NCBI RefSeq assembly: GCF_011067745.1
Contig: NZ_JAAMPJ010000012.1
Span: 124,001 to 188,000, forward strand
Length of the DNA: 64,000 bases
Reading direction: 5' to 3'
Origin: Lentzea alba
Lineage (GTDB): Bacteria; Actinomycetota; Actinomycetes; Mycobacteriales; Pseudonocardiaceae
Made by a program: the position numbers and the translations under genes. This document shows positions 34,463 through 43,424 of this stretch, piece after piece. The notes beneath the pieces are model-generated. The model did not search any database. It was given only the letters and a program-made list of their open reading frames with translations, and was not told the origin of the DNA. How positions within the stretch are numbered: position 1 is the first letter of the stretch; each line of letters begins with the position of its first letter.

Positions 34463-35629
34463 ATGAAGCTTTTGCTCATTGCGGCTGGATTAGCCGTGGG
34501 TGTTGCCGTGGGTTTGCCGTCCAATGCGGACGCGGCGACCTCGCTGTTCGTCGCGACCAACGGCAGCGACAGCAACCCCGGCACGCAGGCGGCGCCGTTG
34601 AAGACCGTGCAGAAGGCGGTGGACCGCGCCCAGCCCGGCGACACCATCTATCTGCGCGGCGGCACGTACGCGCCGAGCACGAACGTTCAGATCCTGAAGA
34701 ACGGCACGTCGAGCGCGCCGATCACCCTGCGCGGCTACAACAACGAGCGCGTGATCATCGACGGCGAGAACATGCCCCACACGCCGGGCGCGGTCGGCTC
34801 CAGCATCCCGCGCGCCGAGCGCGGTGCGATCCACATCGAGGGCGACCACTGGCGGCTCATCGGCCTGGAGATCGTCCACGGGCCGTACGGCATCTTCGGC
34901 CTGGACGCCAGCAACAACGTCTACGACCGGCTCGTGACGCGGGACAACTACGAGTCCGGGCTGCATCTCGTCCAGGGCTCGAGCAACAACCAGATCATCA
35001 ACCTGGACAGCTACGGCAACCGCGACCCGCGCAAGAACGGCGAGAGTGCCGACGGCCTCGCCATCAAGGAGGGCGCGGGCAGCGGCAACGTCGTGCGCGG
35101 CGCACGGCTCTGGAACAACTCCGACGACGGCCTCGACTTCTGGATGTTCGAGTCGCCGATCGTCGTGGAGAACAGCCTCGCGTGGGGCAACGGCTTCAAC
35201 CGCTGGAACCTCCCGAACTTCGTCGGTGACGGCAACGGCTTCAAGCTGGGTGGCAACGGCGTGGCGGCCGGCCACACCGTGCGCAACTGCATGACGTGGG
35301 ACAACGCCACCGGCGGCTTCGTCGACAACAACAACCCCGGCGGCCACCGGATCGAGCGCAGCACCGCGTGGGACAACCCGAAGACCGGGTTCGCCTTCAA
35401 CCGGTCCTCCAGCACCCTCACCAAGAACCTCGCCGTCGCCAACGGAACCAACGTCTCGCTCGGCTCCACCTCCACCGGCAGCGGCAACTCGTGGAACATC
35501 GGCGGCTCGTGGTCGTTGCAGAGCACGAACCCGGCCGTCGTCACCGGCCCGCGCAACACCGACGGATCGATTCCGTCGTCGAATTTCCTGCGGCCCGCCA
35601 ACAACGCCGACGTGGGCGCCCGGTTTTAG
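34463..35629 (+). CDS. Secreted PL9-type pectate lyase (right-handed parallel beta-helix)
   Basis: The 388-residue protein has a signal peptide (cleavage near NADA-AT, residue ~25) and a right-handed parallel beta-helix. It shows the DUF1565-like opening LFVATNGSDSNPGTQAAPLKTVQKAVD, several Asn-rich coils (ASNNVYDRLV, GSSNNQIINLDSYGN) and GDGNGFKLGG, which is characteristic of PL9 lyases such as PelL. PL9 enzymes cut polygalacturonate by beta-elimination, using Lys as base and Asp-bound calcium. It is the first gene after a CebR-like operator. No carbohydrate-binding module is attached. Confidence 0.87.
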   Translation: MKLLLIAAGLAVGVAVGLPSNADAATSLFVATNGSDSNPGTQAAPLKTVQKAVDRAQPGDTIYLRGGTYAPSTNVQILKNGTSSAPITLRGYNNERVIIDGENMPHTPGAVGSSIPRAERGAIHIEGDHWRLIGLEIVHGPYGIFGLDASNNVYDRLVTRDNYESGLHLVQGSSNNQIINLDSYGNRDPRKNGESADGLAIKEGAGSGNVVRGARLWNNSDDGLDFWMFESPIVVENSLAWGNGFNRWNLPNFVGDGNGFKLGGNGVAAGHTVRNCMTWDNATGGFVDNNNPGGHRIERSTAWDNPKTGFAFNRSSSTLTKNLAVANGTNVSLGSTSTGSGNSWNIGGSWSLQSTNPAVVTGPRNTDGSIPSSNFLRPANNADVGARF

Positions 35630-35707
35630 TCGTACCAACGTTTGTGAAGAGTGCTCCTGATCGCGTCCAACCCTGTCTGACGACGAGTAGATCAACGGAG
35701 ACCTACT

Positions 35708-37093
35708 ATGCGTTTGAAAGCCCTGTATTCCTGCGTGGGACTTTTGGCCGGTGCACTGGTCGCTGTTTCGTCCAGCGGCGCGCTGGCCGCGCCGGTCCGG
35801 CATGAGGCGGAATCCTCGCCGGCGGTCTGCTCCGGCACGATCGATTCCAACTGGTCCGGTTTCAGCGGCGCCGGGTTCTGCAACGGCACGAACTCGACGG
35901 GCGGCTATGCCCAGTTCACGGTGACCGCGGCGGCGGCCGGCAGCGCGACGCTGGGGATCCGGTTCGCCAACGGCACCACCACCGCCCGGCCGGCCAGCCT
36001 CGTGGTGAACGGGTCCGCGGTGCAGTCGCCGTCGTTCGAGGGCACCGGGGCGTGGTCGACCTGGGTGACCAAGACGCTGACCGTCCAGGTGAACGCGGGC
36101 AGCAACACGATCCGGCTGAACCCGACCACCGCGGGCGGCCTGCCCAACGTCGACTTCCTCGACTTCGAAGGCGGTGGCACGACGCCTCCGCCGCCGGGTG
36201 GGCTGGTCGGCTGGGCCGCGCAGGCCGGTGGCACGACCGGGGGTGCGGGCGGCTCGACGGTCACCGTCAGCACGTTCGCCGACTTCAAGACGCAGGCGCA
36301 GTCGTCCGGTGCCAAGACGATCCTGGTCAACGGCATGCTGAGCGGCTCGGGCACCGTCGAGATCGCCGCGAACAAGACGGTTCGCGGTGTCGGCGCGGGA
36401 TCGGGCATCTCCGGGACGACCCTCAACATCGAGGACATGAAGCCCGCCAACGTGATCATCCAGAACATGAACATCCGTGGCGTGCGCGGAAACGACGCGA
36501 TCCAGATCGAGAACGCCAGCCACATCTGGATCGACCACAACACGATGTCCAGCACCATCGAGAACGACCCCGACTACTACGACGGCATGCTCGACATCAC
36601 CCACGGCGCCGACTACGTCACGGTGTCGTGGAACGTCGTCCGCAACCACTGGAAGACCTCACTGGTCGGCCACTCGGACGGCAACGCCGGTGAGGACCGC
36701 GGGCATCTGCGGGTCACGTACCACCACAACTGGTTCGACCGCACGTTCGAGCGCAGCCCGCGAGTGCGCTTCGGCGAGACCGTCCACGTGTTCAACAACT
36801 ACTACACCAACATCAACAACAACTCCGACTCGTACGCCATCGCTTCTCTGATGAACGCCGGTCTGCTCGTCGAGGGCAACGTCTTCGAGAACGTGCAACA
36901 GGCGTGCTGGTCGAAGAGCGGTTATGCCGACTCCGACCCCGGCCGGTTGGTGGCACGCGACAACTCGCTGACCAACTCCGGACCGTGCGAGGTCAACGGC
37001 ACTGTGGCAGCCATTCCGTACCAGTACACCGCAGAGGCTTCGGGCACCGTCAAGGCGTCCGTCACCGCGGGTGCCGGCGTCGGCAGGATCTGA
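35708..37093 (+). CDS. Secreted pectate lyase, PL1, with N-terminal carbohydrate-binding module
   Basis: The 461-residue protein has a signal peptide (residues 1-~27), a CBM6/35-like beta-sandwich (about 30-157, HEAESSPAVCSGTIDSN and ending NVDFLDFEG), a Pro/Gly linker (GGGTTPPPPGG) and a PL1 beta-helix (170-461). PL1 hallmarks are HIWIDHNTMSS, then VSWNVVRNHWKTSLVGHSDG and the catalytic RSPRVRFGETVHVFNNYY, where the Arg abstracts the C5 proton. It breaks polygalacturonan outside the cell with calcium. It precedes another PL1 gene by 11 bp, so the two are co-transcribed. Confidence 0.92.
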   Translation: MRLKALYSCVGLLAGALVAVSSSGALAAPVRHEAESSPAVCSGTIDSNWSGFSGAGFCNGTNSTGGYAQFTVTAAAAGSATLGIRFANGTTTARPASLVVNGSAVQSPSFEGTGAWSTWVTKTLTVQVNAGSNTIRLNPTTAGGLPNVDFLDFEGGGTTPPPPGGLVGWAAQAGGTTGGAGGSTVTVSTFADFKTQAQSSGAKTILVNGMLSGSGTVEIAANKTVRGVGAGSGISGTTLNIEDMKPANVIIQNMNIRGVRGNDAIQIENASHIWIDHNTMSSTIENDPDYYDGMLDITHGADYVTVSWNVVRNHWKTSLVGHSDGNAGEDRGHLRVTYHHNWFDRTFERSPRVRFGETVHVFNNYYTNINNNSDSYAIASLMNAGLLVEGNVFENVQQACWSKSGYADSDPGRLVARDNSLTNSGPCEVNGTVAAIPYQYTAEASGTVKASVTAGAGVGRI

Positions 37094-37104
37094 AGGAGTC
37101 CGCG

Positions 37105-38079
37105 ATGACCGAGAACTTCCGGATCACCCGCCGCACCCTGCTCGCGGGCACCGCGGGCGCCCTCGTCGCCGGCAACCTCGCCACACCGGCCACCGCTGCT
37201 GCTGCCGCCGCCGTCCCGGACGGGTTCGCGAGCGTGAACACGCTGGGGCAGAACGGAACCACCGGAGGCGCGGGCGGCAGGGTCGTCACCGCCACCACCT
37301 CCGAGCAGTTCCTCGACTACATCGACACGGTCGGCGCCCTGATCATCCAGGTGTCCGGCACGATCACCATCTCCAGCAAGCAGGGCGTGCGCCCGAACAA
37401 GACGGTCGTCGGCCTCGGCACCTCCGCGGTGATCAACGGCGGCGGGCTGGACTTCTACCGCTCGTACAACGTGATCGTGCGCAACCTCCGCTTCACCAAC
37501 GCCGAGGACGACGCCGTCAACGTCGGCCAGAACTCCCACCACATCTGGGTCGACCACAACGAGTTCTCGGGTGCGGTCGACGGCTCGGTGGACATCGTGC
37601 GCGGCGCCGAGTACGTGACCGTGTCCTGGAACTGGTTCCGCGGCAGCGACAAGTCGATGCTGATCGGTCACTCCGACGGCGCGGCGAGCACCGACAAGGG
37701 TCACCTCAAGGTCAGCATCCACCACAACTTCTTCGACGGTTCGCGGCAGCGGCACCCCCGCGTGCGGTTCGGCGAACCCGTGCACGTCTACAACAACTAC
37801 TTCCGCGCCAACGAACTCTACGGCGTGGCGTCCACAATGGACGGCGGTGTGCTGGTCGAGGGCAACTACTTCGAGAACGTGCCACACCCGATCCTCGTCG
37901 GCTACGGCGACAGTGGTCCAGGGCGCGTCGTCCAGCGCAACAACGTCTTCGCGGGCTCGGGCGTCCCGCAGACCGCGGGCACGGTCCAGGAACCGCGCAC
38001 CTTCTACCCGTACAGCCTCGACAACCCCGCCGACGTGCCCCGCATCGTCCGAGCGGGCGTCGGCGTGGGCAAGATCTGA
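37105..38079 (+). CDS. Secreted pectate lyase, PL1, Tat-exported
   Basis: The 324-residue protein begins with a twin-arginine signal, RITRRTLLAG, followed by an Ala-rich stretch ending near residue 34. The rest is a compact PL1 catalytic domain: FASVNTLGQNGTTGGAGG, HIWVDHNEFSG, VSWNWFRGSDKSMLIGHSDG and RHPRVRFGEPVHVYNNYF. The ATG at 37105 has AAGGAG just upstream and leaves an 11-bp gap after the previous lyase. There is no binding module. The Tat route suggests that it folds, possibly with bound metal, before export. Confidence 0.92.
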   Translation: MTENFRITRRTLLAGTAGALVAGNLATPATAAAAAAVPDGFASVNTLGQNGTTGGAGGRVVTATTSEQFLDYIDTVGALIIQVSGTITISSKQGVRPNKTVVGLGTSAVINGGGLDFYRSYNVIVRNLRFTNAEDDAVNVGQNSHHIWVDHNEFSGAVDGSVDIVRGAEYVTVSWNWFRGSDKSMLIGHSDGAASTDKGHLKVSIHHNFFDGSRQRHPRVRFGEPVHVYNNYFRANELYGVASTMDGGVLVEGNYFENVPHPILVGYGDSGPGRVVQRNNVFAGSGVPQTAGTVQEPRTFYPYSLDNPADVPRIVRAGVGVGKI

Positions 38080-38089
38080 GGAGAAGCGC

Positions 38090-39664
38090 ATGCGCCACAA
38101 GCTCAGGCTCGCCGCGGCGGCGGGCAGTCTCACCCTGGTCGCGACCCTGGCGGCGTTCCCGGCCGCCTCGGCGGCGACGCTGCTCGCCGACGACTTCGGT
38201 GACGGCAACTCGAACGGATGGAGCACCAACGGCGGCACCTGGACGGTCACCGCGGGCGCCTTCCAGCAGGCAGGCACGAGCACCGACGCCAAAGCGCTGG
38301 CGGGGTCGGGCTGGACGGACCAGGCGGTGCAGGCACGGGTGCGGCCGATCGCGTTCAACGGTGCGAACCGGCACGCGGCCGTGCTCGCCAGAGCGCAGAG
38401 CACCAGCAACTACTACTACCTGGCGGTGACCAACTCCGGCGCCGTCGTGCTGGGCAAACGGGTGGGCGGCGGCTTCACCCCGCTCGTCTCCGCGCCCGCC
38501 AGCGTGCCGATCGGCACCTGGGCGACCCTGCGACTCGAGGCGTTCGGCACGACGCTGCGCGGATTCCTCGACAACGTCCAGGTCGTCACCGCGACCGACA
38601 GCACCTTCGGCAGCGGCAAGGCCGGCGTGTCGACCCACTACACCGGCGCGGCGTTCGACGACGTGCTGGTGACCGACACGCCCGGCACCGGAACACCGCC
38701 GACCACGACGACGACCACACCGCCGACACCGGGCACCTGCACCACCACCGGTGCGCCGGCCGGGTTCGCCTCGGTCAACGCCTGGGGCCAGAACGGCACC
38801 ACCGGCGGCGCGGGCGGTCCCACGATCGAGGTCGACACGGCAGCAGAAGTGCTGAGCGCGATCGGCCAGACGGGTCCGCTGACGATCTGCGTGCGCGGCA
38901 TGATCGCGTTGCCCGCCGGCATGCACAACGTGGCGTCCGACAAGACGATCGTCGGCATCGGCGCGAACTCCGGCTTCACCGGCGGCGGCCTGAACGTCGG
39001 CCTGCCGATCGACGACGCCGTCACCGCGCCCCCGCCGAACGCCGTGCACAACGTGATCATCCGCAACCTGGTGTTCCGCAACTGGTCCGACGACGGGATC
39101 AACGTCCAGATGTTCTCCCACCACGTCTGGATCGACCACAACGACCTGTCGAACGGCTACGACGGTGCCGTCGACATCAAACGCGGCTCCAGCTACATCA
39201 CCGTCTCCTGGAACCACACCCACCACCACACCAAGAACATGCTGCTCGGTCACGACGACAAGAACGGCGCCCAGGACATCGGCCGGTTGAAGATCACCTA
39301 TCACCACAACTGGTTCGACCAGACCCCGCAACGCAACCCGCGAGTCCGCTTCGGTGAACCGGTGCACCTGTTCAACAACTACTACGTCCGCAACAGCGAC
39401 GTGGGCGTCGCGTGCCAGGCGAACTCGGGTTGCGTCGTCGAGGGCAACCACTTCGAGAACGTCGAGGAGCCGGTGAGCAACCACTACGCGGGACCGGCGG
39501 GCCGCTGCGTGGCCCGGAACAACCTGTTCACCGGCGAGTCCGGGCAGCCCGACTGCAGTGGCACCGTGGAGGAACCGCGCACCTACTACAACTACGTGCT
39601 CGACGACCCCGCCACGGTGAAGGCGGCGGTCATGGCCGGTGCGGGGGTGGGCAAGATCAGCTGA
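38090..39664 (+). CDS. Secreted pectate lyase, PL1, with N-terminal LamG-like domain
   Basis: The 524-residue protein has a signal peptide (cleavage near ASA-AT, residue 28), a concanavalin/LamG-like beta-sandwich (30-195, with DDFGDGNSNGWSTNGGTW), a Thr/Pro linker (TPPTTTTTTPP) and a PL1 domain (about 215-524). Conserved segments are HVWIDHNDLSNG, VSWNHTHHHTKNMLLGHDD and RNPRVRFGEPVHLFNNYY. The ATG is 10 bp after the previous lyase with GAGGAG upstream. The lectin-like domain is probably for polysaccharide attachment. A terminator hairpin follows. Confidence 0.92.
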   Translation: MRHKLRLAAAAGSLTLVATLAAFPAASAATLLADDFGDGNSNGWSTNGGTWTVTAGAFQQAGTSTDAKALAGSGWTDQAVQARVRPIAFNGANRHAAVLARAQSTSNYYYLAVTNSGAVVLGKRVGGGFTPLVSAPASVPIGTWATLRLEAFGTTLRGFLDNVQVVTATDSTFGSGKAGVSTHYTGAAFDDVLVTDTPGTGTPPTTTTTTPPTPGTCTTTGAPAGFASVNAWGQNGTTGGAGGPTIEVDTAAEVLSAIGQTGPLTICVRGMIALPAGMHNVASDKTIVGIGANSGFTGGGLNVGLPIDDAVTAPPPNAVHNVIIRNLVFRNWSDDGINVQMFSHHVWIDHNDLSNGYDGAVDIKRGSSYITVSWNHTHHHTKNMLLGHDDKNGAQDIGRLKITYHHNWFDQTPQRNPRVRFGEPVHLFNNYYVRNSDVGVACQANSGCVVEGNHFENVEEPVSNHYAGPAGRCVARNNLFTGESGQPDCSGTVEEPRTYYNYVLDDPATVKAAVMAGAGVGKIS

Positions 39665-39671
39665 TGGGCCC

Positions 39672-39695
39672 GGCGGACGTTTGCACTCGTCCGCC
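39672..39695. terminator. Terminator hairpin after the pectate lyase operon
   Basis: GGCGGACG (39672-39679) pairs with CGTCCGCC (39688-39695) around an 8-base loop, 8 bp after the last lyase stop codon. Confidence 0.6.
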
Positions 39696-39728
39696 ATGTC
39701 CGTCCTGTTGCTGTGGGCATGCTCGCGA

Positions 39729-39842
39729 TCACCAGCTCCCCACCGCGGCGAGGGTGCTCGTGTCCACAGTGGCCCGTGCGGCGCAACCGGCCACTGTGGA
39801 CACCACGAGCGCTGCGGCGAGCAGCTGGCGAAGGGTCTTCAT
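39729..39842 (-). CDS. Possible 37-residue lipoprotein
   Basis: A short frame begins with an ATG and has CCAGGAG seven bases upstream. It reads MKTLRQLLAAALVVSTVAGC, a complete lipoprotein signal with lipobox VAGC, followed by only 17 residues. Inside it, GTCCACAGTGGC (39762-39773) and GCCACTGTGGAC (39790-39801) form a perfect 12-bp inverted repeat. It may be a genuine mini-lipoprotein or the remnant of a longer lipoprotein gene; the repeat may be a terminator for the neighbouring dehydratase gene. Confidence 0.4.
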   Translation of the reverse strand: MKTLRQLLAAALVVSTVAGCAARATVDTSTLAAVGSW

Positions 39843-39892
39843 CGGCACTCCTGGGGACGTCGGGCGGCGAGTGGCGCCAAGTATGCGTCCCC

Positions 39893-41050
39893 CTACTCGA
39901 ACACTCCGTAGCCCGCGACGGCGTGCGCCCGCACGCCGTCCATGTCGAGCTCCACGCCGATGCCGGGAGTGTCGGGCAGCGTGATGTAACCGTCCTTGAC
40001 GATCGAGCCGCTCCCGTCGGGCGCGTGGACGTAGCTGTCCCACACCGCGCGCTCGTCGAGGGCGTGCCATTCCTGGACGAGGAAGTTGGGGATCGCACCG
40101 CACTGGTGCGACGTCGCCATCGTGCCCAGTGGCGTGGACACCAGGTGCGGTGCGAAGGGAACGTAATGCAGCTCAGCGAGGTTGGCGATCTTCTTGGCCT
40201 CGGCGAGGCCGCCGCACTTCGGCACGTCCGGCTCGATGACGTCCACGGCGCCGCGTTCGAGCAGGTCGCGGAATCCCCACCGCAGGTACAGGTTCTCGCC
40301 CGCACAGATCGGCGTGCGGGTCTGCGCGCGGACCCGCACCAGCGCGTCGACGTTCTCCGCCGGGAGCGGCTCCTCGAGCCACATCAGGTGGAACGGTTCG
40401 AGCTCCCACGAGATCCGGCAGGCACTCGGCACGTCGTAGCGGGCGTGCAGATCGATGGCCAGATCGACGTCCGGTCCGATCGCTTCCCGGACGGCTGCCA
40501 CGCGCTCGACCATCGACCGCAGCTCGGCGGCGTTGATCGTGTGGTTGAAGGCGTCGAACTTGGCCGGGTGGTGCAGGTCGTCGACGTCGAACTTGAGGGC
40601 GGTGAAGCCTTCGGCGACCATCCGCTGGGCTCGGTCGACGCATCCGGCGATCGAGCCCGCCGGGTCGTCGCCGTCGCCGCAGTCGGCGTAGAGGCGGATC
40701 CGGTCGCGGAACTTCCCGCCGAGCAACCGGTACACGGGCTGGCCCGCGGCCTTGCCCGCGAGGTCCCACAGCGCGAGCTCGATCCCGGACAGGGCGATCA
40801 CGAACACCCCGCCCTGGGGACCGGCGAAGACCTTGTTGCGCCGCAGCTTCTCCCAGCACCGCTCGACGTTGCGCGGGTCCTCACCGATCAGGAGGGGAGT
40901 CAGGAACTCGATCATGCCGACGACGGCGCCCGCGCCGGCATCGGGATTGGCCTCGCCGAACCCGCTGAGGCCCTCGTCGGTGTCGATCCGGACCAGCGTG
41001 GCCTCACCGTGGTAGGCCACCACCGCCGTTGTGACGTTCACGATCCGCAT
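39893..41050 (-). CDS. Enolase-superfamily sugar-acid dehydratase (mandelate racemase group)
   Basis: The 385-residue protein has the capping domain (about 1-125) and the beta-barrel with the family residues: LKFD near the end of the second strand, Asp in DLAIDLHARYD, Glu in WLEEPLP and CAGENLY as magnesium ligands, and PHLVSTPLG with the acid-base His. These are typical of acid-sugar dehydratases such as galactonate or gluconate dehydratase, which remove water to give 2-keto-3-deoxy acids. The pectin context suggests a uronate-derived substrate. It is divergent from a GntR regulator gene that probably controls it. Confidence 0.88.
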   Translation of the reverse strand: MRIVNVTTAVVAYHGEATLVRIDTDEGLSGFGEANPDAGAGAVVGMIEFLTPLLIGEDPRNVERCWEKLRRNKVFAGPQGGVFVIALSGIELALWDLAGKAAGQPVYRLLGGKFRDRIRLYADCGDGDDPAGSIAGCVDRAQRMVAEGFTALKFDVDDLHHPAKFDAFNHTINAAELRSMVERVAAVREAIGPDVDLAIDLHARYDVPSACRISWELEPFHLMWLEEPLPAENVDALVRVRAQTRTPICAGENLYLRWGFRDLLERGAVDVIEPDVPKCGGLAEAKKIANLAELHYVPFAPHLVSTPLGTMATSHQCGAIPNFLVQEWHALDERAVWDSYVHAPDGSGSIVKDGYITLPDTPGIGVELDMDGVRAHAVAGYGVFE

Positions 41051-41099
41051 TGCTCTCCCGCCGTCGGGTTGTGCAGGAACGGACTGTCGCGTGGTCCAA

Positions 41100-41136
41100 C
41101 TTGTCCTATAAGCTGATGACATGCAAAGGGGACAAG
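41100..41136. promoter_or_regulatory. Inverted repeat overlapping the gntR start; candidate GntR site
   Basis: CTTGTCC (41100-41106) and GGACAAG (41130-41136) form a perfect 7-bp inverted repeat with 23 bases between. TATAAG (41107-41112) could be a -10 box close to the ATG at 41121, so this may be an autoregulatory site for a leaderless or short-leader message. Confidence 0.4.
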
Positions 41137-41867
41137 AGTCTCCGGACGCTGTCAAGGTCCGGACCCTTCCGGTTCAGGTGGCGGCACTCCTGACCCGCCG
41201 CATCGTCAGCGGCGACATCGAAGACGGCCGGGCCCCGTCGGAGCTCGACATCTCCCGGGAGTTCGGGGTCTCCCGGGTGGTGGCGCGGGAGACGCTCAAG
41301 ATCCTCGCCTCGCTCGACATCGTCGAGGTCGCGCAGGGCCGCCGCGTCGTGGTGCGCCCCCGTGCCGAGTGGGACTACCTGAGCCCGTTGCTGATCGAGT
41401 GGCTGCCTCCGGAGATCGTCGGCGAGCTGCTGCAGGAACTGCACCAGATGCGCGTGCTGCTCGAACCCGAACTCGCCGCGATGGCCGCCGCCGGCATCAC
41501 CGAGGAGACGCTGAACCGGCTCAAGGATGGGATCGACCGCATGGCGGTGCTCGAAGCGGATCCCAACGCCTACCTCGAAGTCGACCACGAGTTCCACATG
41601 GAGATCTGCCGGGCGGCCGACAACCGCATCCTCGACCGGATCATGTACTCCGCCCGCTGGCTCGGCACGGCCAGCCGGCGCATCACCAACGAGGCGCCGG
41701 CCGGGCTGCGCCGAGCCACCGCCGAGCACACGGAGATCTACGAGGCGCTCGTGGCACGCGACCCGGAAGGTGCCCGCGCGGCGATGCGCAGACACCTGAG
41801 CAAGAACTACTCCACGCTCCTCGCGGAGAAGGGAAAGCAGACCAGGCGGGCCGCCCGGCGCCGCTAG
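41121..41867 (+). CDS. GntR-family regulator, FadR/FCD subgroup
   Basis: The 248-residue protein has the GntR winged helix (about 15-80, with APSELDISREFGVSRVVARETLKIL) and an FCD ligand domain (about 95-225). The FCD metal-site motif DHEFHMEIC and a later AEHTEIYEAL are present. FCD-type GntR proteins sense organic or sugar acids. Its place between a dehydratase gene and a sugar ABC importer points to control of hexuronate or aldonate use. It is probably a repressor relieved by a pectin-derived acid. Confidence 0.88.
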   Translation: MQRGQESPDAVKVRTLPVQVAALLTRRIVSGDIEDGRAPSELDISREFGVSRVVARETLKILASLDIVEVAQGRRVVVRPRAEWDYLSPLLIEWLPPEIVGELLQELHQMRVLLEPELAAMAAAGITEETLNRLKDGIDRMAVLEADPNAYLEVDHEFHMEICRAADNRILDRIMYSARWLGTASRRITNEAPAGLRRATAEHTEIYEALVARDPEGARAAMRRHLSKNYSTLLAEKGKQTRRAARRR

Positions 41868-41999
41868 CGCACCTACTCCGTTTCGCCGTTCTTCGCCGCA
41901 TGAACGACCCGGCAGCGCGGCCTTCGCCTCGCTGTCCCGCCGGTTGCAACGTCGCCCCGTCGGTACGCGTCCGCTCGGCCGGACGCGAGAGGAGTGGTC

Positions 42000-43424
42000 A
42001 TGGAAGAGAAGTCGGACTTATCGAGGCGCACGTTCCTCGGGATGAGCGCGTTGGGCGTACTCGGTCTCGCCGGGTGCGGGGGCGGTGGCCCCGCCGCGCC
42101 GCAGGTCGACGTCCAGGTGCCCCAGGCGCTGCTCGACCAGGCGGCCTCGCTGCGCGGCGGGTCGGTGGGGATGCTCTCGCAGAAGCTGTACTCGGAGGCC
42201 GCCAACAAGGCGCTCGACACATCGCTGCAGGTGTTCGCACAGGCCACCGGCACCACGGTCCGCAACGACCTGGTCTCCGGCGACGCGGGCGACATGGTCG
42301 CGAAGATGGACGCCGAGGTGAAGGCGGGCACCAGCCGCGATCTGGCGTTCGTGAGCGACCAGCGGTTCGTCGGCCAGCTCCACAACCTCGGGAACCTCAC
42401 CGACGTCACCGACGTGGTCGAGGAGATGCGCAAGCTCTACGGGGAGCCCGCGACGGAGGCGACCAACTACTGCGTGTTCGGCGGGCGCTGGTTCGCCATC
42501 CCGTACCACTTCATCGCGGCCGGGATGTACCTGCGCAAGGACTGGTACACGGAGAAAGGGCTCCCGCTCAAGCCCCACTACACGTGGGAAGAGCTGCGCG
42601 ACAACGCTTTGGAGGTCTCCGACCCGGCGAAGCGGCGCTTCGGCTGGGGTCTCACGGTGAACCGCTCGGGTGATGCCAACGGCTTCATCGCGAACGTCAT
42701 CAACACCTACGGCGGGGCGATCGCGGACAACACCGGCACGAAGGTGGTGTTCAACTCGCCGGAGACCGTCGCCGCCGTCACGTTCATCGGCGACATCTAC
42801 ACGAACCCGAAGTACGCGCCGATGCTGCCACCCGGGATCGGCAGCTGGACCGACTCGAGCAACAACGAGAACTGGCTGGCCCAGATCCTGGGGCTCACGC
42901 TCAACCAGTACAGCGTCTACGCCGACTCGAAGACCAAGAACAACCCGGTCTACGCCAACACGCACGCGTTCAACGGCGCCACCGGACCGGCGATCGACAA
43001 GCCGCTCGCATACGGCCAGTCCAACTCGTTCGTCGTGTTCAAGGGAGCGAAGAACGCCGACCTCGCCAAGCTGGTCGCGAAGTTCATGGTCAGCGGGACC
43101 GCGCTGCTCGGTGTCGCGAAGGGCGCGCCGTGCCTGGTGAACCCCGCGTGGGACAAGGTGTGGGACTCCGACCCGTACTACACGAGCGGTGACCCGGCTT
43201 TCGCCGCGCTGCGCGAGCAGACCCGCACGCCACTCCCGCTGACCACGAAGACCGGCTTCAAGTTCCCCCAGGCCCCGAGCCCCGGTGAACAAGCCGCCAC
43301 CGCCGCCTACCTGCTGACCGACATGATGCAGTCGGTCATCCAGGGCGCCAAGCCGGCCGAAGCCGTTGCCGCGACCCACGCCCGAATCGTGCAGGTCTTC
43401 GAACAGCAGGGGTACAAGCAGTGA
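42000..43424 (+). CDS. Sugar-binding lipoprotein of an ABC importer (SBP family 1)
   Basis: The 474-residue protein has a combined Tat and lipoprotein signal: SRRTFLG near residue 8 and lipobox LAGC with Cys26. The mature part has the family-1 solute-binding fold, with a long Asp/Glu-rich N-lobe, FAIPYHFIAAGMYLRKDWY and WGLTVNRSGDANGF as typical elements. I chose ATG 42000 because GAGAGGAG lies upstream; the in-frame GTG 6 bases earlier is less likely. It is the first gene of an operon with a fused permease and a dehydratase. The ligand is probably an oligouronide or other pectin fragment (context). Confidence 0.9.
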   Translation: MEEKSDLSRRTFLGMSALGVLGLAGCGGGGPAAPQVDVQVPQALLDQAASLRGGSVGMLSQKLYSEAANKALDTSLQVFAQATGTTVRNDLVSGDAGDMVAKMDAEVKAGTSRDLAFVSDQRFVGQLHNLGNLTDVTDVVEEMRKLYGEPATEATNYCVFGGRWFAIPYHFIAAGMYLRKDWYTEKGLPLKPHYTWEELRDNALEVSDPAKRRFGWGLTVNRSGDANGFIANVINTYGGAIADNTGTKVVFNSPETVAAVTFIGDIYTNPKYAPMLPPGIGSWTDSSNNENWLAQILGLTLNQYSVYADSKTKNNPVYANTHAFNGATGPAIDKPLAYGQSNSFVVFKGAKNADLAKLVAKFMVSGTALLGVAKGAPCLVNPAWDKVWDSDPYYTSGDPAFAALREQTRTPLPLTTKTGFKFPQAPSPGEQAATAAYLLTDMMQSVIQGAKPAEAVAATHARIVQVFEQQGYKQ

